Source: Aliarcobacter sp017996075 (GTDB lineage: Bacteria; Campylobacterota; Campylobacteria; Campylobacterales; Arcobacteraceae). Taken from it: DNA of 64,000 nt. Shown piece after piece: positions 42,203 to 50,858 of the stretch; within the stretch, counting starts at the first letter, position 1, and the number at the start of each line of letters is the position of its first letter. The stretch lies in assembly GCF_051062515.1 (NCBI RefSeq), contig NZ_JAMXEK010000003.1. One strand, given 5' to 3'. The position numbers and the translations under genes are program-made. The notes beneath the pieces were generated by a model, which saw only the letters and a program-made list of their open reading frames with translations, did not search any database and was not told where the DNA came from.

Positions 42203-42733
42203 TTAAATAGTTAAAAATGATTCAATAGCACAATTTACTCTAGATTTTATATCACTTGCATCTGTTTGCATGTAATCTATTTGAATTTTATATAAAATTT
42301 CATTATCTAGCTTGAATTCAAAAACTAAATACCCAGCATAAAGTAGAGCATCTTTATTTTTTTTACCTTTATCTTCTTTATCATTTTCATATATGTAGTA
42401 AGAGATTAATAGTTTTTTATCATATTTTTTATCACTATTTTTAAATTTACTTAATACATCGTTTAATATTTGGTCGCTCTGTTTATTTGAAAAAATATTA
42501 TATAAATTACTTTTCATACTCTTTGAATACTCTATTTTTGATTCAATAATATAATTTGAGCTTAGAAGAAGCTCTTTTGCAAATTTTAAATCTGTAGAAT
42601 AAATTTTCTCAAAAGTTGTAACACTATTTTGACAAGGTACTCTTTTTACTTTTGGATCAATTCTATTTTGGTTAAAAACTCCATATACAATAAAAGAGAT
42701 AAAAGCCACTATAATTAAGATATAGATTTTCAT
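42203..42733 (-). CDS. Hypothetical membrane-anchored protein
   Basis: The 176-residue protein has one N-terminal hydrophobic helix (MKIYILIIVAFISFIVYGVF, 1-20), serving as signal or anchor, and a soluble, Lys/Asp-rich remainder exposed to the periplasm. Two cysteines (PCQNSVTTF near 34-35 and RVNCAIESF near 168) may form a disulfide. I do not recognise a family. It is on the minus strand, downstream of the small DsrE-like gene but separated from it by a hairpin. Confidence 0.6.
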   Translation of the reverse strand: MKIYILIIVAFISFIVYGVFNQNRIDPKVKRVPCQNSVTTFEKIYSTDLKFAKELLLSSNYIIESKIEYSKSMKSNLYNIFSNKQSDQILNDVLSKFKNSDKKYDKKLLISYYIYENDKEDKGKKNKDALLYAGYLVFEFKLDNEILYKIQIDYMQTDASDIKSRVNCAIESFLTI

Positions 42734-42767
42734 TCAAAGAATCCTAGGGAGTAAAAATTGTTTAAGT

Positions 42768-42797
42768 ATTAGTAAGAGAACTTAATCTCTTACTAAT
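42768..42797. terminator. Hairpin between two small minus-strand genes
   Basis: ATTAGTAAGAGA (42768-42779) and its complement (42786-42797) form a 12-bp perfect stem with a six-base loop directly after the stop of the DsrE-like gene. T tracts are short on the minus strand, so read-through into the next gene is possible. Confidence 0.6.
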
Positions 42798-42799
42798 TT

Positions 42800-43228
42800 T
42801 TAATAACTTAAATTTTGATAATCTTTATTTAAAAGTTTATCAGCAACAACTGGTGGCTTAGCAACAGTAACATTTTGAATTAAATCAGCTTCTGTTTTTC
42901 CAGCATTTGGTAAAAATAGTGGACAAACTTCAGCTTTTGCTCCATCTTTAATTAATGCTTCAAGCATCATTTTTGGTGATTTGTCTTGAGGTTTAAGTTT
43001 TGGGCTTTCGCTATCTTTTAAGGCAAGATTTCCAGCACTTGAACATAAAACCATATTTACTTCTTTGCCTTTTTTTAGAGTCATAGTAGATAAAACCATA
43101 CCCATCATTTGTGTTTGAGCATCTTCTGATGTAATCATTACATTTAAACCTTTTGCACTATTATCATTAGCACTTGCTGTTGTTCCTAAAATTAGAACCG
43201 TACATAAACTCAATAATATTTTTTTCAT
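42800..43228 (-). CDS. Small periplasmic DsrE-like protein
   Basis: The 142-residue precursor has a Sec signal peptide (KKILLSLCTVLILGTTASAND, 2-22) and a mature domain resembling DsrE/DsrF-like sulfur-relay folds: GLNVMITSEDAQTQMMGMVLSTMTLKKGKEVNMVLCSSAGNLALKD, then MMLEALIKDGAKAEVCPLFLPNAG. Two cysteines (Cys62 and Cys97 region) are placed where DsrE-like proteins carry functional ones. A sulfur or thiol-related role is inference from fold. It is followed by a hairpin and preceded by a 96-nt leader. Confidence 0.6.
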   Translation of the reverse strand: MKKILLSLCTVLILGTTASANDNSAKGLNVMITSEDAQTQMMGMVLSTMTLKKGKEVNMVLCSSAGNLALKDSESPKLKPQDKSPKMMLEALIKDGAKAEVCPLFLPNAGKTEADLIQNVTVAKPPVVADKLLNKDYQNLSY

Positions 43229-43324
43229 AAAATTTCCTTTTATATTTTCTTTTTAATTTATAATTAAAAGTTATCTATTTTATATAAATAATACTTATTT
43301 ATAGATAAAATATTAACTAAATTA

Positions 43325-44485
43325 TTATAATGAAAACTTTTTATAAAGTCTAAAAAATAGAACTATAGTTTTTATTTGAACATATATAAATGGAACCATA
43401 AGTAAATAGTAAACAACTGAATACTTTGTAATAATTTCATTGTATGTAAGACCTAAGTTTATAAAAAACATTCCAAATACAAAAAATGCAACACCTGGAC
43501 AAATTAGTGCAAAAGATAGTGCAGATTTTTCATTTGATTTTATAAACTTTTCAAAATATCCAAGCTTTTTCATAATAACCAAACCTAAAATCCCAAATAC
43601 TATTTGTAAAGATAGTATTGTTGAAGTTAAAACAAATAGTGATGATTTATCGCTTATTGCATTTAAATTGTGTTCAAGTCCAAAATTTAATCTTATAAAT
43701 GTAATTCCAAGAAGTGTTAAGATTGGAATCATAATCCATAAAGATGGAGCTGTTTCAACTGTAACACCATGTTCAAACATATTTTTAAAACCTAAGATTA
43801 TTTTTATAAATATCAACATAATTGCAAGTGAAGAGAAAAGTATTGCTCCAAATATTCCAACTGCATTTACAGCAATATTTGAACTCATAGCACCAGGTGC
43901 TGCAAATCCAACTGCTACCATTGCAAGTGCAAAAATAGATATCATTTGTGTTAAGTTGTTATTTTTTGTAAAATCAAAATCACCATTAATAATCAATCTT
44001 GAAAAATAGTCAAAAAATATTTTTAGAGCAAAATATCCATTAATAGCAAATCCAATAAGTGCAAATGGAAATAGATACTCAACAAAACTCCATAAATTTG
44101 GCACAAAAACAGCTCCTAAAACAAAACCAACATTTATACTCATTGTATATGTTAATGGCAGTGCCATAATACTAATTTGACCATTTGATTTAATCAAAGC
44201 CTTGTAAGCATCACTTTTTTTATATAGTAGATATTGTTTTGTATTCCAATAAAGAAGTTTAAAGTGAAGAATTGCAAATGCAATTATAAATACAAGAGCA
44301 AATGAAGATATAAAGCTTATAGAATCACCTTTTTCTAAAGCTTCCATAATATATTCAAAAGTTGCCATTGGAGTTGTTGGATGTGGAACTAAAAACATTA
44401 GGTACATAAAAAATGATACGCTAAGTCCTCCAGCACCCAAAGCACTCAAAAAGCAAGTAGGTGAAAATTTCTCTCTTAATGTCAT
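43325..44485 (-). CDS. Multi-pass membrane protein of the TsoY/TehA-like type
   Basis: This 386-residue protein has about ten membrane segments with short loops. It starts TLREKFSPTCFLSALGAGGLSVSFFMYLMFLVPHPTTPMATFEYI, which I recall from the family annotated as TsoY (some members are selenoproteins near the N-terminus; here Cys11 is a normal cysteine). The fold resembles TehA/SLAC1 anion channels. The function is not established; transport of an anion is possible. It is divergent from another TehA/SLAC1-like gene at 44684 across a 198-nt A/T-rich region, which suggests joint regulation. Confidence 0.6.
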   Translation of the reverse strand: MTLREKFSPTCFLSALGAGGLSVSFFMYLMFLVPHPTTPMATFEYIMEALEKGDSISFISSFALVFIIAFAILHFKLLYWNTKQYLLYKKSDAYKALIKSNGQISIMALPLTYTMSINVGFVLGAVFVPNLWSFVEYLFPFALIGFAINGYFALKIFFDYFSRLIINGDFDFTKNNNLTQMISIFALAMVAVGFAAPGAMSSNIAVNAVGIFGAILFSSLAIMLIFIKIILGFKNMFEHGVTVETAPSLWIMIPILTLLGITFIRLNFGLEHNLNAISDKSSLFVLTSTILSLQIVFGILGLVIMKKLGYFEKFIKSNEKSALSFALICPGVAFFVFGMFFINLGLTYNEIITKYSVVYYLLMVPFIYVQIKTIVLFFRLYKKFSL

Positions 44486-44634
44486 ATAAAAATCCTTTCA
44501 TAAAAAATTTTGTAGATTGTATGCAATATTATATTAAAATCTTATGAAAGTAGTATAATTTAAAATTATAATAAAAGAGTAAAAATAAATATATTTTTTT
44601 AATTAATAAATAATTTATTTTTATAATAGTATGA

Positions 44635-44665
44635 TTATTTCAAATTATAATATAAGTTGAAATAA
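44635..44665 (+). promoter_or_regulatory. Inverted repeat enclosing a -10 element, upstream of the TehA-like gene
   Basis: TTATTTCAA (44635-44643) and TTGAAATAA (44657-44665) are perfect complements on either side of TATAAT (44646-44651). This nine-base repeat over the -10 looks like an operator for the plus-strand TehA/SLAC1-like gene at 44684. The rest of 44486-44683 is plain A/T-rich sequence. Confidence 0.4.
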
Positions 44666-44683
44666 ATAAAATAGGATTTAAAT

Positions 44684-45658
44684 ATGAATGAAGAGATTAT
44701 AAAAGCAATACCTTCAAATAGGTTACAGTTTTTTCCAGTTATGATGTTTGCAACAGTTATGGGACTTGGAGGTTTAACTTTAGTTTTTGAAAGGTTAAAT
44801 CATGTTTTCTCATTTTCTACTATTTTTGCTACAACTTTTTTGATTATTACTACAGCTTTATTTTTTATAACTCTTTTTACATATTTTTTAAAAATTATAA
44901 AATATAAAGAAGAAGTTGTAAAAGAGTTAAATCATCCTATAAGAATTAATTTTTTTGCAGCAAGTTCAATATCAATTTTGATTTTATCAGCTGCATTTAG
45001 AGAATACAGTTTAAATATTTCATTAAGTTTTTTTTATTTTGGGGCAATTTTACATATATTTTTCACATATTATACTATTCGATTTTGGATAAATAATAAT
45101 TTAGAAATAGTTCATTCTAATCCAGCTTGGTTTATTCCTATTGTTGGGAATTTAATAGTTCCTATTGCTGGAGTTGGTTTTGTAGATAATGCTATTTTAA
45201 TTTTTTATTTTTCAATTGGTATGTTTTTTTGGATAATATTATTTTCAATAATTTTAAATAGAATAATTTTTCATAATCCATTTGCTGCTAAATTTATGCC
45301 AACAATGTTTATTTTAATAGCACCTCCTGCAATAGGATTTATCTCATATATAAAATTAACTGGAAATTTAGATTTTTTCGCCCAAATTTTATTTAGTTTA
45401 GCTCTATTTTTTACTATTTTAGTTGCATTTATGTATAAAAATTTTGTAAAAATAAAATTTTTTATCTCATGGTGGGCTTTTACTTTTCCTTTAGCAGCTG
45501 TAACTTTAAGTTCTATTTTAATGTATGAATTAACAAAAAAAGATTTTTATATGTTTTTATCTTATACTCTAGCAATGATTACAACTTTAATTGTAATTTT
45601 GGTTGCAGTTGCTACGATAAAACATATGGCAAAAAAAGAGATATGCATAATGGAATAG
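44684..45658 (+). CDS. TehA/SLAC1 family anion channel-like protein
   Basis: The 324-residue protein has about ten hydrophobic segments and begins NEEIIKAIPSNRLQFFPVMMFATVMGLGGLTLVFERLNHVF. It also has IVHSNPAWFIPIVGNLIVPIAG and FFISWWAFTFPLAAVTLSSILMYE, which are hallmark segments of the tellurite-resistance/dicarboxylate (TDT), TehA and SLAC1 family. Members conduct anions such as chloride or nitrate, or export C4 dicarboxylates and sulfite. The central Phe gate cannot be confirmed by eye. It has its own promoter with an inverted repeat and converges on the CDF gene. Confidence 0.82.
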   Translation: MNEEIIKAIPSNRLQFFPVMMFATVMGLGGLTLVFERLNHVFSFSTIFATTFLIITTALFFITLFTYFLKIIKYKEEVVKELNHPIRINFFAASSISILILSAAFREYSLNISLSFFYFGAILHIFFTYYTIRFWINNNLEIVHSNPAWFIPIVGNLIVPIAGVGFVDNAILIFYFSIGMFFWIILFSIILNRIIFHNPFAAKFMPTMFILIAPPAIGFISYIKLTGNLDFFAQILFSLALFFTILVAFMYKNFVKIKFFISWWAFTFPLAAVTLSSILMYELTKKDFYMFLSYTLAMITTLIVILVAVATIKHMAKKEICIME

Positions 45659-45686
45659 ATTTATACAAGAGATTATTTATAAAAAC

Positions 45687-46691
45687 TTACCACTCAAACT
45701 GAAAAGTTGTATGAACTATTTTAAATTTTTCTTTTAAATTATGATTTATTTGATGTAAAATCTCTTCATAATTTTCTAAATCTTTTTTATCTATTTTTAT
45801 ATGAGCAGTCATATTGTACATATCTTGGGTAATCTCCCAAATGTGTATATCATGTAATTCCAAAACTTTTTCGTTTTTTTCAATATACTCTTGAACTTCT
45901 TTTACATCAACAGGAGAACTTTCAAGTAAAGTGTTTGTTGAATTTTTCAAAATATCAATTGCCCATTTTAAAATTACAAGAGAGACTATAAGAGCTAAAA
46001 TAATATCTACAAAATACCATGAAGTAAAATAGATAACTATATAACCTATGATAATTGCAACAGAAGATAAAGCATCGCTTAACATATGAATAAATGCAGA
46101 TTTTAGATTTATGTTATTTTTATCCCCTTGCATCAAAATAACACCAGTGATAATATTTACAAAAAGTCCAATTATTGCAACTATCATTGCTGTTTTTATA
46201 TCAATAACTTGTGGATTTAAAAATCTTTCAATAGCTTCATAAACTATCCAAATGATTGATAAAATAATCGTAATTCCATTTATAAAAGCAGCTATTACTT
46301 CAATCCTATAATATCCAAACGTCTTAGAAATTGGTGCTGTTTTACTTGCAATTATGATTGCTAAAAGTGAAACAATTAAAGCAAAAGAGTGAGTAAACAT
46401 ATGAATTGCATCTGAAATAAGTGCTAAAGAGTTTGATAAAAGTCCATAAAAGAACTCTAAAAACATTGTTATTAGAGTAATTCCTAATGCCCATTTTAAA
46501 ACTTTTTTATCTGTTTTTCTGTGATCTTGATTAGTATGTCCATCATCTCTATGATGAGCAGAACCAATGTGTTCCTCTTTATTTATATTAGAAATGAAAT
46601 TATGATTATGTTTCTTATCATTATGGTGATGATTTGATTTTTCTAATATAAAGGGTTTATGGTCATTTAAACCAAATTTACAATTTGCCAT
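45687..46691 (-). CDS. Cation diffusion facilitator metal exporter with His-rich N-terminus
   Basis: The 334-residue membrane protein is a CDF (CzcD/ZitB-like) H+/metal antiporter, probably for zinc and perhaps cobalt or cadmium. Residues 11-57 hold more than a dozen histidines (SNHHHNDKKHNHN, AHHRDDGHTNQDH) and should bind metal in the cytoplasm. Six membrane helices follow. The metal-site motifs ALISDAIHMFTHSF (helix 2) and SAFIHMLSDALSSVA (helix 5) provide His/Asp ligands. A C-terminal CDF domain (VLELHDIHIWEITQDMYNMTAHIKI) ends the protein. It is single on the minus strand, next to a two-component system. Confidence 0.92.
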   Translation of the reverse strand: MANCKFGLNDHKPFILEKSNHHHNDKKHNHNFISNINKEEHIGSAHHRDDGHTNQDHRKTDKKVLKWALGITLITMFLEFFYGLLSNSLALISDAIHMFTHSFALIVSLLAIIIASKTAPISKTFGYYRIEVIAAFINGITIILSIIWIVYEAIERFLNPQVIDIKTAMIVAIIGLFVNIITGVILMQGDKNNINLKSAFIHMLSDALSSVAIIIGYIVIYFTSWYFVDIILALIVSLVILKWAIDILKNSTNTLLESSPVDVKEVQEYIEKNEKVLELHDIHIWEITQDMYNMTAHIKIDKKDLENYEEILHQINHNLKEKFKIVHTTFQFEW

Positions 46692-46730
46692 AATTTTTCC
46701 TATTTTTATATACTTTTATAATATCAAATA

Positions 46731-47993
46731 CTACAAAGTTAATTCAAGTTTTGCAATAGCTCCAGTTTTTCCATCTTCTCTATTTTTTATAGAAATTTTT
46801 GCATTTAGTGCATCACTTGCAATTTTTGCTAAATATAGTCCTAAACCTACACCATTTTCTTTTCCAACTTTTTTAAATGGAGCAAAAACATCTATATTTT
46901 CATCTATACCAATACCTTCATCAATTACATTTAATATAACTTTATCATCTATTTTTTTTAGTTTAATTTTTATTGTTTTACCATTTGGAGTAAATTTTAT
47001 GGCATTTTGTACAAAATTTTGTAAAATCTGATTAAAAAGTGTCTCTTGAATAATTATTTGAAAACTAGAAACATTTGAGCTAAATTTTATTGTAATGCTC
47101 TTTTTAGATGCAAGCATATTGTAATCATTTGTTTTGTATTTTATAAATTCAACTAAATCAATATTTTTTGGTTGTTCAAATTGTGCACCCTCAGTTCTTC
47201 CAATATCCAAAATAGAACTAATCATAATATTCATACCATCTATTTCTTTAATTGTAAGCTTAATAGCATCTTCATATTGGGAAATTTCTCTAGGTTTTTT
47301 AAGCATTAACTCATTTTTTAGCTTCATTACAGCAAGTGGAGTTTTAAGCTCATGAGCTATTCCTATAAAAAGCTCTTTTTTAAACTTTAAATAAGTTCCT
47401 ATTCTATTTGTAAGAGAGTTTATAGAGTTTGCTAGAGTCAAGAACTCTTCTGGTAAATCTTTTTTATCAATTTGAGATAGTGAATTTTCATCCATGTTTG
47501 ATAGTTTTTTATTTATTTGAACTATTGGTTTTAAAAGTGATTTTGCAACTATTAATGCATAAATTAGCATAAAAATAAAACCTGGAATTGCAAGCGCAAA
47601 AAAGTTTTTAAATATTATTGAATAAAGTATATCTTTTTCCAAACTTATATCTTTTGTAATTTGCAAAATTGCATTATCATGCATTAAAAACTCTAATCTA
47701 ATAAAAGATTTATCACTCTTTGAGAATTTTGAAAACTCTATTTGTTTTGTTGTATTTTTATTATTTTCTACTAATTCAATAATTTGAGAAGAGGATATTA
47801 CATTTTGGAACTTATCAAAACTTATATAGCCTTTTTCTATCTGTTTTGCTTGAAAGAGCAAATTGTCTTGAAAATTGTCATAAAATGAGTTTTTTGTATA
47901 TTCAAAAAAAATAAAAGAGAGAATAATAAGAAAAAGAGAAGTTGCAAATATAAGCTTTAGATAAAACTGCTTATAAATACTTCTACTCTCCAT
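46731..47993 (-). CDS. Sensor histidine kinase of a two-component system
   Basis: The 420-residue kinase has TM1 (about 12-28), a periplasmic sensor loop of about 100 residues, TM2 (about 130-152) and a HAMP region (about 153-205). HisKA has its phospho-acceptor in FIGIAHELKTPLAVMKLK. The ATPase domain shows NFVQNAIKFTPNG, DEGIGIDE and GVGLGLYLAKI. It lies 17 nt after the response regulator gene, forming one operon. Its neighbour across 39 nt is the CDF exporter on the same strand, so metal sensing is possible, but the sensor loop has no obvious metal ligands. Confidence 0.92.
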   Translation of the reverse strand: MESRSIYKQFYLKLIFATSLFLIILSFIFFEYTKNSFYDNFQDNLLFQAKQIEKGYISFDKFQNVISSSQIIELVENNKNTTKQIEFSKFSKSDKSFIRLEFLMHDNAILQITKDISLEKDILYSIIFKNFFALAIPGFIFMLIYALIVAKSLLKPIVQINKKLSNMDENSLSQIDKKDLPEEFLTLANSINSLTNRIGTYLKFKKELFIGIAHELKTPLAVMKLKNELMLKKPREISQYEDAIKLTIKEIDGMNIMISSILDIGRTEGAQFEQPKNIDLVEFIKYKTNDYNMLASKKSITIKFSSNVSSFQIIIQETLFNQILQNFVQNAIKFTPNGKTIKIKLKKIDDKVILNVIDEGIGIDENIDVFAPFKKVGKENGVGLGLYLAKIASDALNAKISIKNREDGKTGAIAKLELTL

Positions 47994-48010
47994 AATAAAT
48001 CAGCTAAAGA

Positions 48011-48691
48011 TTACTTTTCGTCTACTTGATTTGGGTAACAAAATCTATAACCTCTTCTTCTAATAGTCTCAATAGTTGAGATATTTAAAGGTTTATCCAT
48101 TTTTTGTCTAATTTGATTAATTGCAACTTCAATAACATTTGGAGTTACAAGCTCAGGCTCTTCCCAAATAGCATCAAGAAGTTGTTCTTTTGAAACAATT
48201 TGGTCTCTATGACGTGCAAGGTGAGTTAAAACTTCAAAAGGTTTACCTTTTAACTCTATTTCTACTCCAGCATATTCAATTTTTTCTTCATCTGGATTGA
48301 TAATTAAATCATCAATCTCTATAATGTTTGTTCCACCAAATCTTAATCTTGCTTCAATTCTTGCAAGTAAAATATCAAAATCAAATGGTTTTTTAATAAA
48401 ATCATCTGCTCCTGATTTAAGTGCTTCAATTTCACTCTCTTTATCATCTCTAGCAGAGATAATAACAACAGCAGTTCTTGAACTTCTATTCTTTACAATT
48501 TTGCAAAGTTCAATCCCATCTCCATCTGGTAACATCCAGTCTGTTAAAACCAAATCATAGTTTCTAATATCGATAAAATACTCAGCATCTTTATAGTTTT
48601 CAGCAGTATCAACTTGATAACCAAAATCTATTAATCCCTCTTGTAATGTTCTGTTTAATGTAATTTCATCTTCAATAATTAAAATTCTCAT
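48011..48691 (-). CDS. OmpR-family response regulator
   Basis: The 226-residue protein has a receiver domain (about 1-115; acidic pocket EDE, phosphorylation Asp in LVLTDWMLPDGDG, Thr/Ser in ISARDDKE, Lys in KKPFDFD). A winged-helix DNA-binding domain follows (VLTHLARHRDQIVSKEQLLDAIWEE, NVIEVAINQIRQKMDKP, IETIRRRGYRF). It is the first gene of the regulator/kinase operon. Targets are unknown; the divergent upstream gene is a peptidyl-prolyl isomerase. Confidence 0.94.
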   Translation of the reverse strand: MRILIIEDEITLNRTLQEGLIDFGYQVDTAENYKDAEYFIDIRNYDLVLTDWMLPDGDGIELCKIVKNRSSRTAVVIISARDDKESEIEALKSGADDFIKKPFDFDILLARIEARLRFGGTNIIEIDDLIINPDEEKIEYAGVEIELKGKPFEVLTHLARHRDQIVSKEQLLDAIWEEPELVTPNVIEVAINQIRQKMDKPLNISTIETIRRRGYRFCYPNQVDEK

Positions 48692-48884
48692 AAAAATCCT
48701 TAAGTTAAATTTAATCTTAAAATTGCTTGCAAGTATATCACAAAATTTTCAAAATTTAAAGCTTTTTTAAGGTAAATGTTAAAAATCGTAAATCTTTTTA
48801 AAAAATATTATAAAATTATATAAAAATAAACTATTTATTAACTCGAAATGGATAAAATGTCGCAATTTAATTTTAAGGAAAAAA

Positions 48885-49697
48885 ATGAAAAAAATAGTTA
48901 TGAGCTTTATAGCTTCAATTGCTTTAATCTCAACATTAAATGCAGCAGATTTTTACGCTACTGTTGATGGGGATAAAATTACAAAAGATGATATCAATGT
49001 TCTTTTACAAGATCCAAGAGTTGATTTTGACAAACTTCCACAAGAAGCAAAGTCTCAAATTCTTGAAGGTGCAATAAATAGAAAATTAATTGCGAAAAAA
49101 GCATTAGATGATGGTATTGAGAAAGATCCTCAATATAAAGAGGCCATAGCAAAAATCAAAGAAGATTTAGCTCTTCAAGTTTGGCAAAAAAATGAGATTG
49201 ATAAAATCAAATTTAGTGACACAGAAAAAAAAGCTTTTTATGATACAAATAAATCAAAATTTAATATTCCAGAGACATTTGAAGCATTTCATATTTTAGT
49301 AAATAGTGAAGCTGAAGCAAATGCTGTTATAAAAGATTTAGAAAAAGCTGCTGTAAATTCTAGAGAAACAAAATTTAAAGATCTAGCAAATTCAAAATCA
49401 AAAGATGCGACTGCTAAAAATGGTGGATATTTAGGAAAATTTGCTGCTGAACAAATGGTTCCAGAGTTTGCAATGGCTGTAAAAGCTCTTCCAAAAGGTG
49501 GATATTCTAAAACTGCTACAAAAACTCAATTTGGTTACCATGTAATCTATGTTAAAGAGATTTTCCCTGCAAAACAATTAACTTTCGATGAAGTAAAAGA
49601 TAATATAAATCAAGCAATGATAGCTGAGAAATTCAATAAAAAAATTGATGAGCTAACAAAAGAGTTAAGAAAAGACGCAAAAATCGTAATTAAATAA
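48885..49697 (+). CDS. Periplasmic peptidyl-prolyl cis-trans isomerase (PEB4/SurA-like)
   Basis: The 270-residue precursor has a signal peptide (KKIVMSFIASIALISTLNAAD, 2-22), an N-terminal chaperone helix bundle (about 25-125) and a parvulin domain (about 135-235: FEAFHILVNSEAEANAVIKDLEK, GYLGKFAAEQMVPEFAMAVKALPKGGYSK, TQFGYHVIYVKEI). It matches the PEB4/Cj0596 type of Campylobacter, a periplasmic chaperone for outer-membrane proteins. A TAAAAT -10 lies at 48853-48858. It is followed after nine bases by fba, a pairing also seen in relatives. Confidence 0.92.
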   Translation: MKKIVMSFIASIALISTLNAADFYATVDGDKITKDDINVLLQDPRVDFDKLPQEAKSQILEGAINRKLIAKKALDDGIEKDPQYKEAIAKIKEDLALQVWQKNEIDKIKFSDTEKKAFYDTNKSKFNIPETFEAFHILVNSEAEANAVIKDLEKAAVNSRETKFKDLANSKSKDATAKNGGYLGKFAAEQMVPEFAMAVKALPKGGYSKTATKTQFGYHVIYVKEIFPAKQLTFDEVKDNINQAMIAEKFNKKIDELTKELRKDAKIVIK

Positions 49698-49706
49698 GGA
49701 GATTAG

Positions 49707-50774
49707 ATGGGTGTTTTAGATGTAGTAAATGCTGGAGTATTAACTGGAAGTGAAGCTAAAAAACTTTTTGCTTATGCAAAAAAAGAAGGCTTTTCAATTC
49801 CTGCTGTAAATGTTGTTGGAACAGATTCTATAAATGCTGTTTTGGAAGCTGCAAGCAAAGTTAAATCTCCAGTTATAGTACAATTTTCAAATGGTGGAGC
49901 TGGATTTTATGCAGGAAAAGGTTTGAAAACTAGTGATGCTGCTGTATTAGGAGCAATTAGTGGTGCAAATCATGTTCACACTATGGCAAAAGCTTATGGA
50001 ATTCCAGTAATCTTACATACAGATCATGCTGCAAAAAAACTTCTTCCTTGGATTGATGGTTTGCTTGATGCAGGAAAAGAGCATTTTGCAAAAACAAAAA
50101 GACCACTGTTTACATCTCATATGCTAGATCTTAGTGAAGAGAGCTTAGAAGAGAATATTGAAATTTGTGTTGAATATTTTAAAAAAATGAATGCTATTGA
50201 TATGATGATTGAAATTGAACTTGGAATTACAGGTGGAGAAGAAGATGGTGTTGACAATAGCGATGTTGACAATGCTCTACTTTATACACAGCCTGTTGAA
50301 GTTTGTTATGCCTATGAAAAATTAAAAGAAGTTGGAGATAATTTTACAATTGCTGCAAGTTTTGGAAATGTTCATGGAGTTTATAAGCCAGGAAATGTTG
50401 TATTAAGTCCAAAAATTTTAGATAACTCTCAAAAATTTATTGAAGAGAAATATAAAACTTCTAAAAATCCAGTTGATTTTGTATTCCACGGAGGTTCTGG
50501 TTCACTTTTAAGTGAAATTAGAGAAGCTATTTCATACGGTGTTATTAAGATGAATATTGATACAGATACTCAATGGGCAACTTGGGATGGTGTTAGGGCT
50601 TATGAAGCTAAATATCACGGATATTTACAAGGGCAAATTGGAAATCCTGAAGGTGAAGATAAACCAAACAAAAACTACTACGACCCACGAAAATGGTTAA
50701 GAGCAGGTCAAGAGACTATGATAGCTAGACTTGAAACTGCATTTAGTGATTTATTAGCCCTAAACAAAAACTAA
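49707..50774 (+). CDS. fba: Class II fructose-bisphosphate aldolase
   Basis: This zinc enzyme reversibly cleaves fructose 1,6-bisphosphate to dihydroxyacetone phosphate and glyceraldehyde 3-phosphate. In Campylobacterota it works mainly in gluconeogenesis. The 355-residue protein is the class IIA type: zinc ligands in ILHTDHAAKKLLPW, IEIELGITGGEEDGVDNS, FGNVHGVYKPGNV, VFHGGSGS, and the substrate segment KMNIDTDTQWATWDGVR. It follows the isomerase gene with AGGAG in the 9-nt gap and ends at a strong terminator. Confidence 0.97.
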   Translation: MGVLDVVNAGVLTGSEAKKLFAYAKKEGFSIPAVNVVGTDSINAVLEAASKVKSPVIVQFSNGGAGFYAGKGLKTSDAAVLGAISGANHVHTMAKAYGIPVILHTDHAAKKLLPWIDGLLDAGKEHFAKTKRPLFTSHMLDLSEESLEENIEICVEYFKKMNAIDMMIEIELGITGGEEDGVDNSDVDNALLYTQPVEVCYAYEKLKEVGDNFTIAASFGNVHGVYKPGNVVLSPKILDNSQKFIEEKYKTSKNPVDFVFHGGSGSLLSEIREAISYGVIKMNIDTDTQWATWDGVRAYEAKYHGYLQGQIGNPEGEDKPNKNYYDPRKWLRAGQETMIARLETAFSDLLALNKN

Positions 50775-50784
50775 CAACTTAAAT

Positions 50785-50820
50785 AAAAAATGATTAAAAC
50801 CTAGGTTTTAATCATTTTTT
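50785..50820 (+). terminator. Terminator after fba
   Basis: A perfect 36-base inverted repeat (AAAAAATGATTAAAACC, then TAGG centre, then complement ending in TTTTTT) lies 11 nt past the fba stop. It is symmetric, but the plus strand is the relevant direction. Confidence 0.85.
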
Positions 50821-50858
50821 GATAAAATCTTCCAAAATTTTTCAAAAAAAGATACAAA

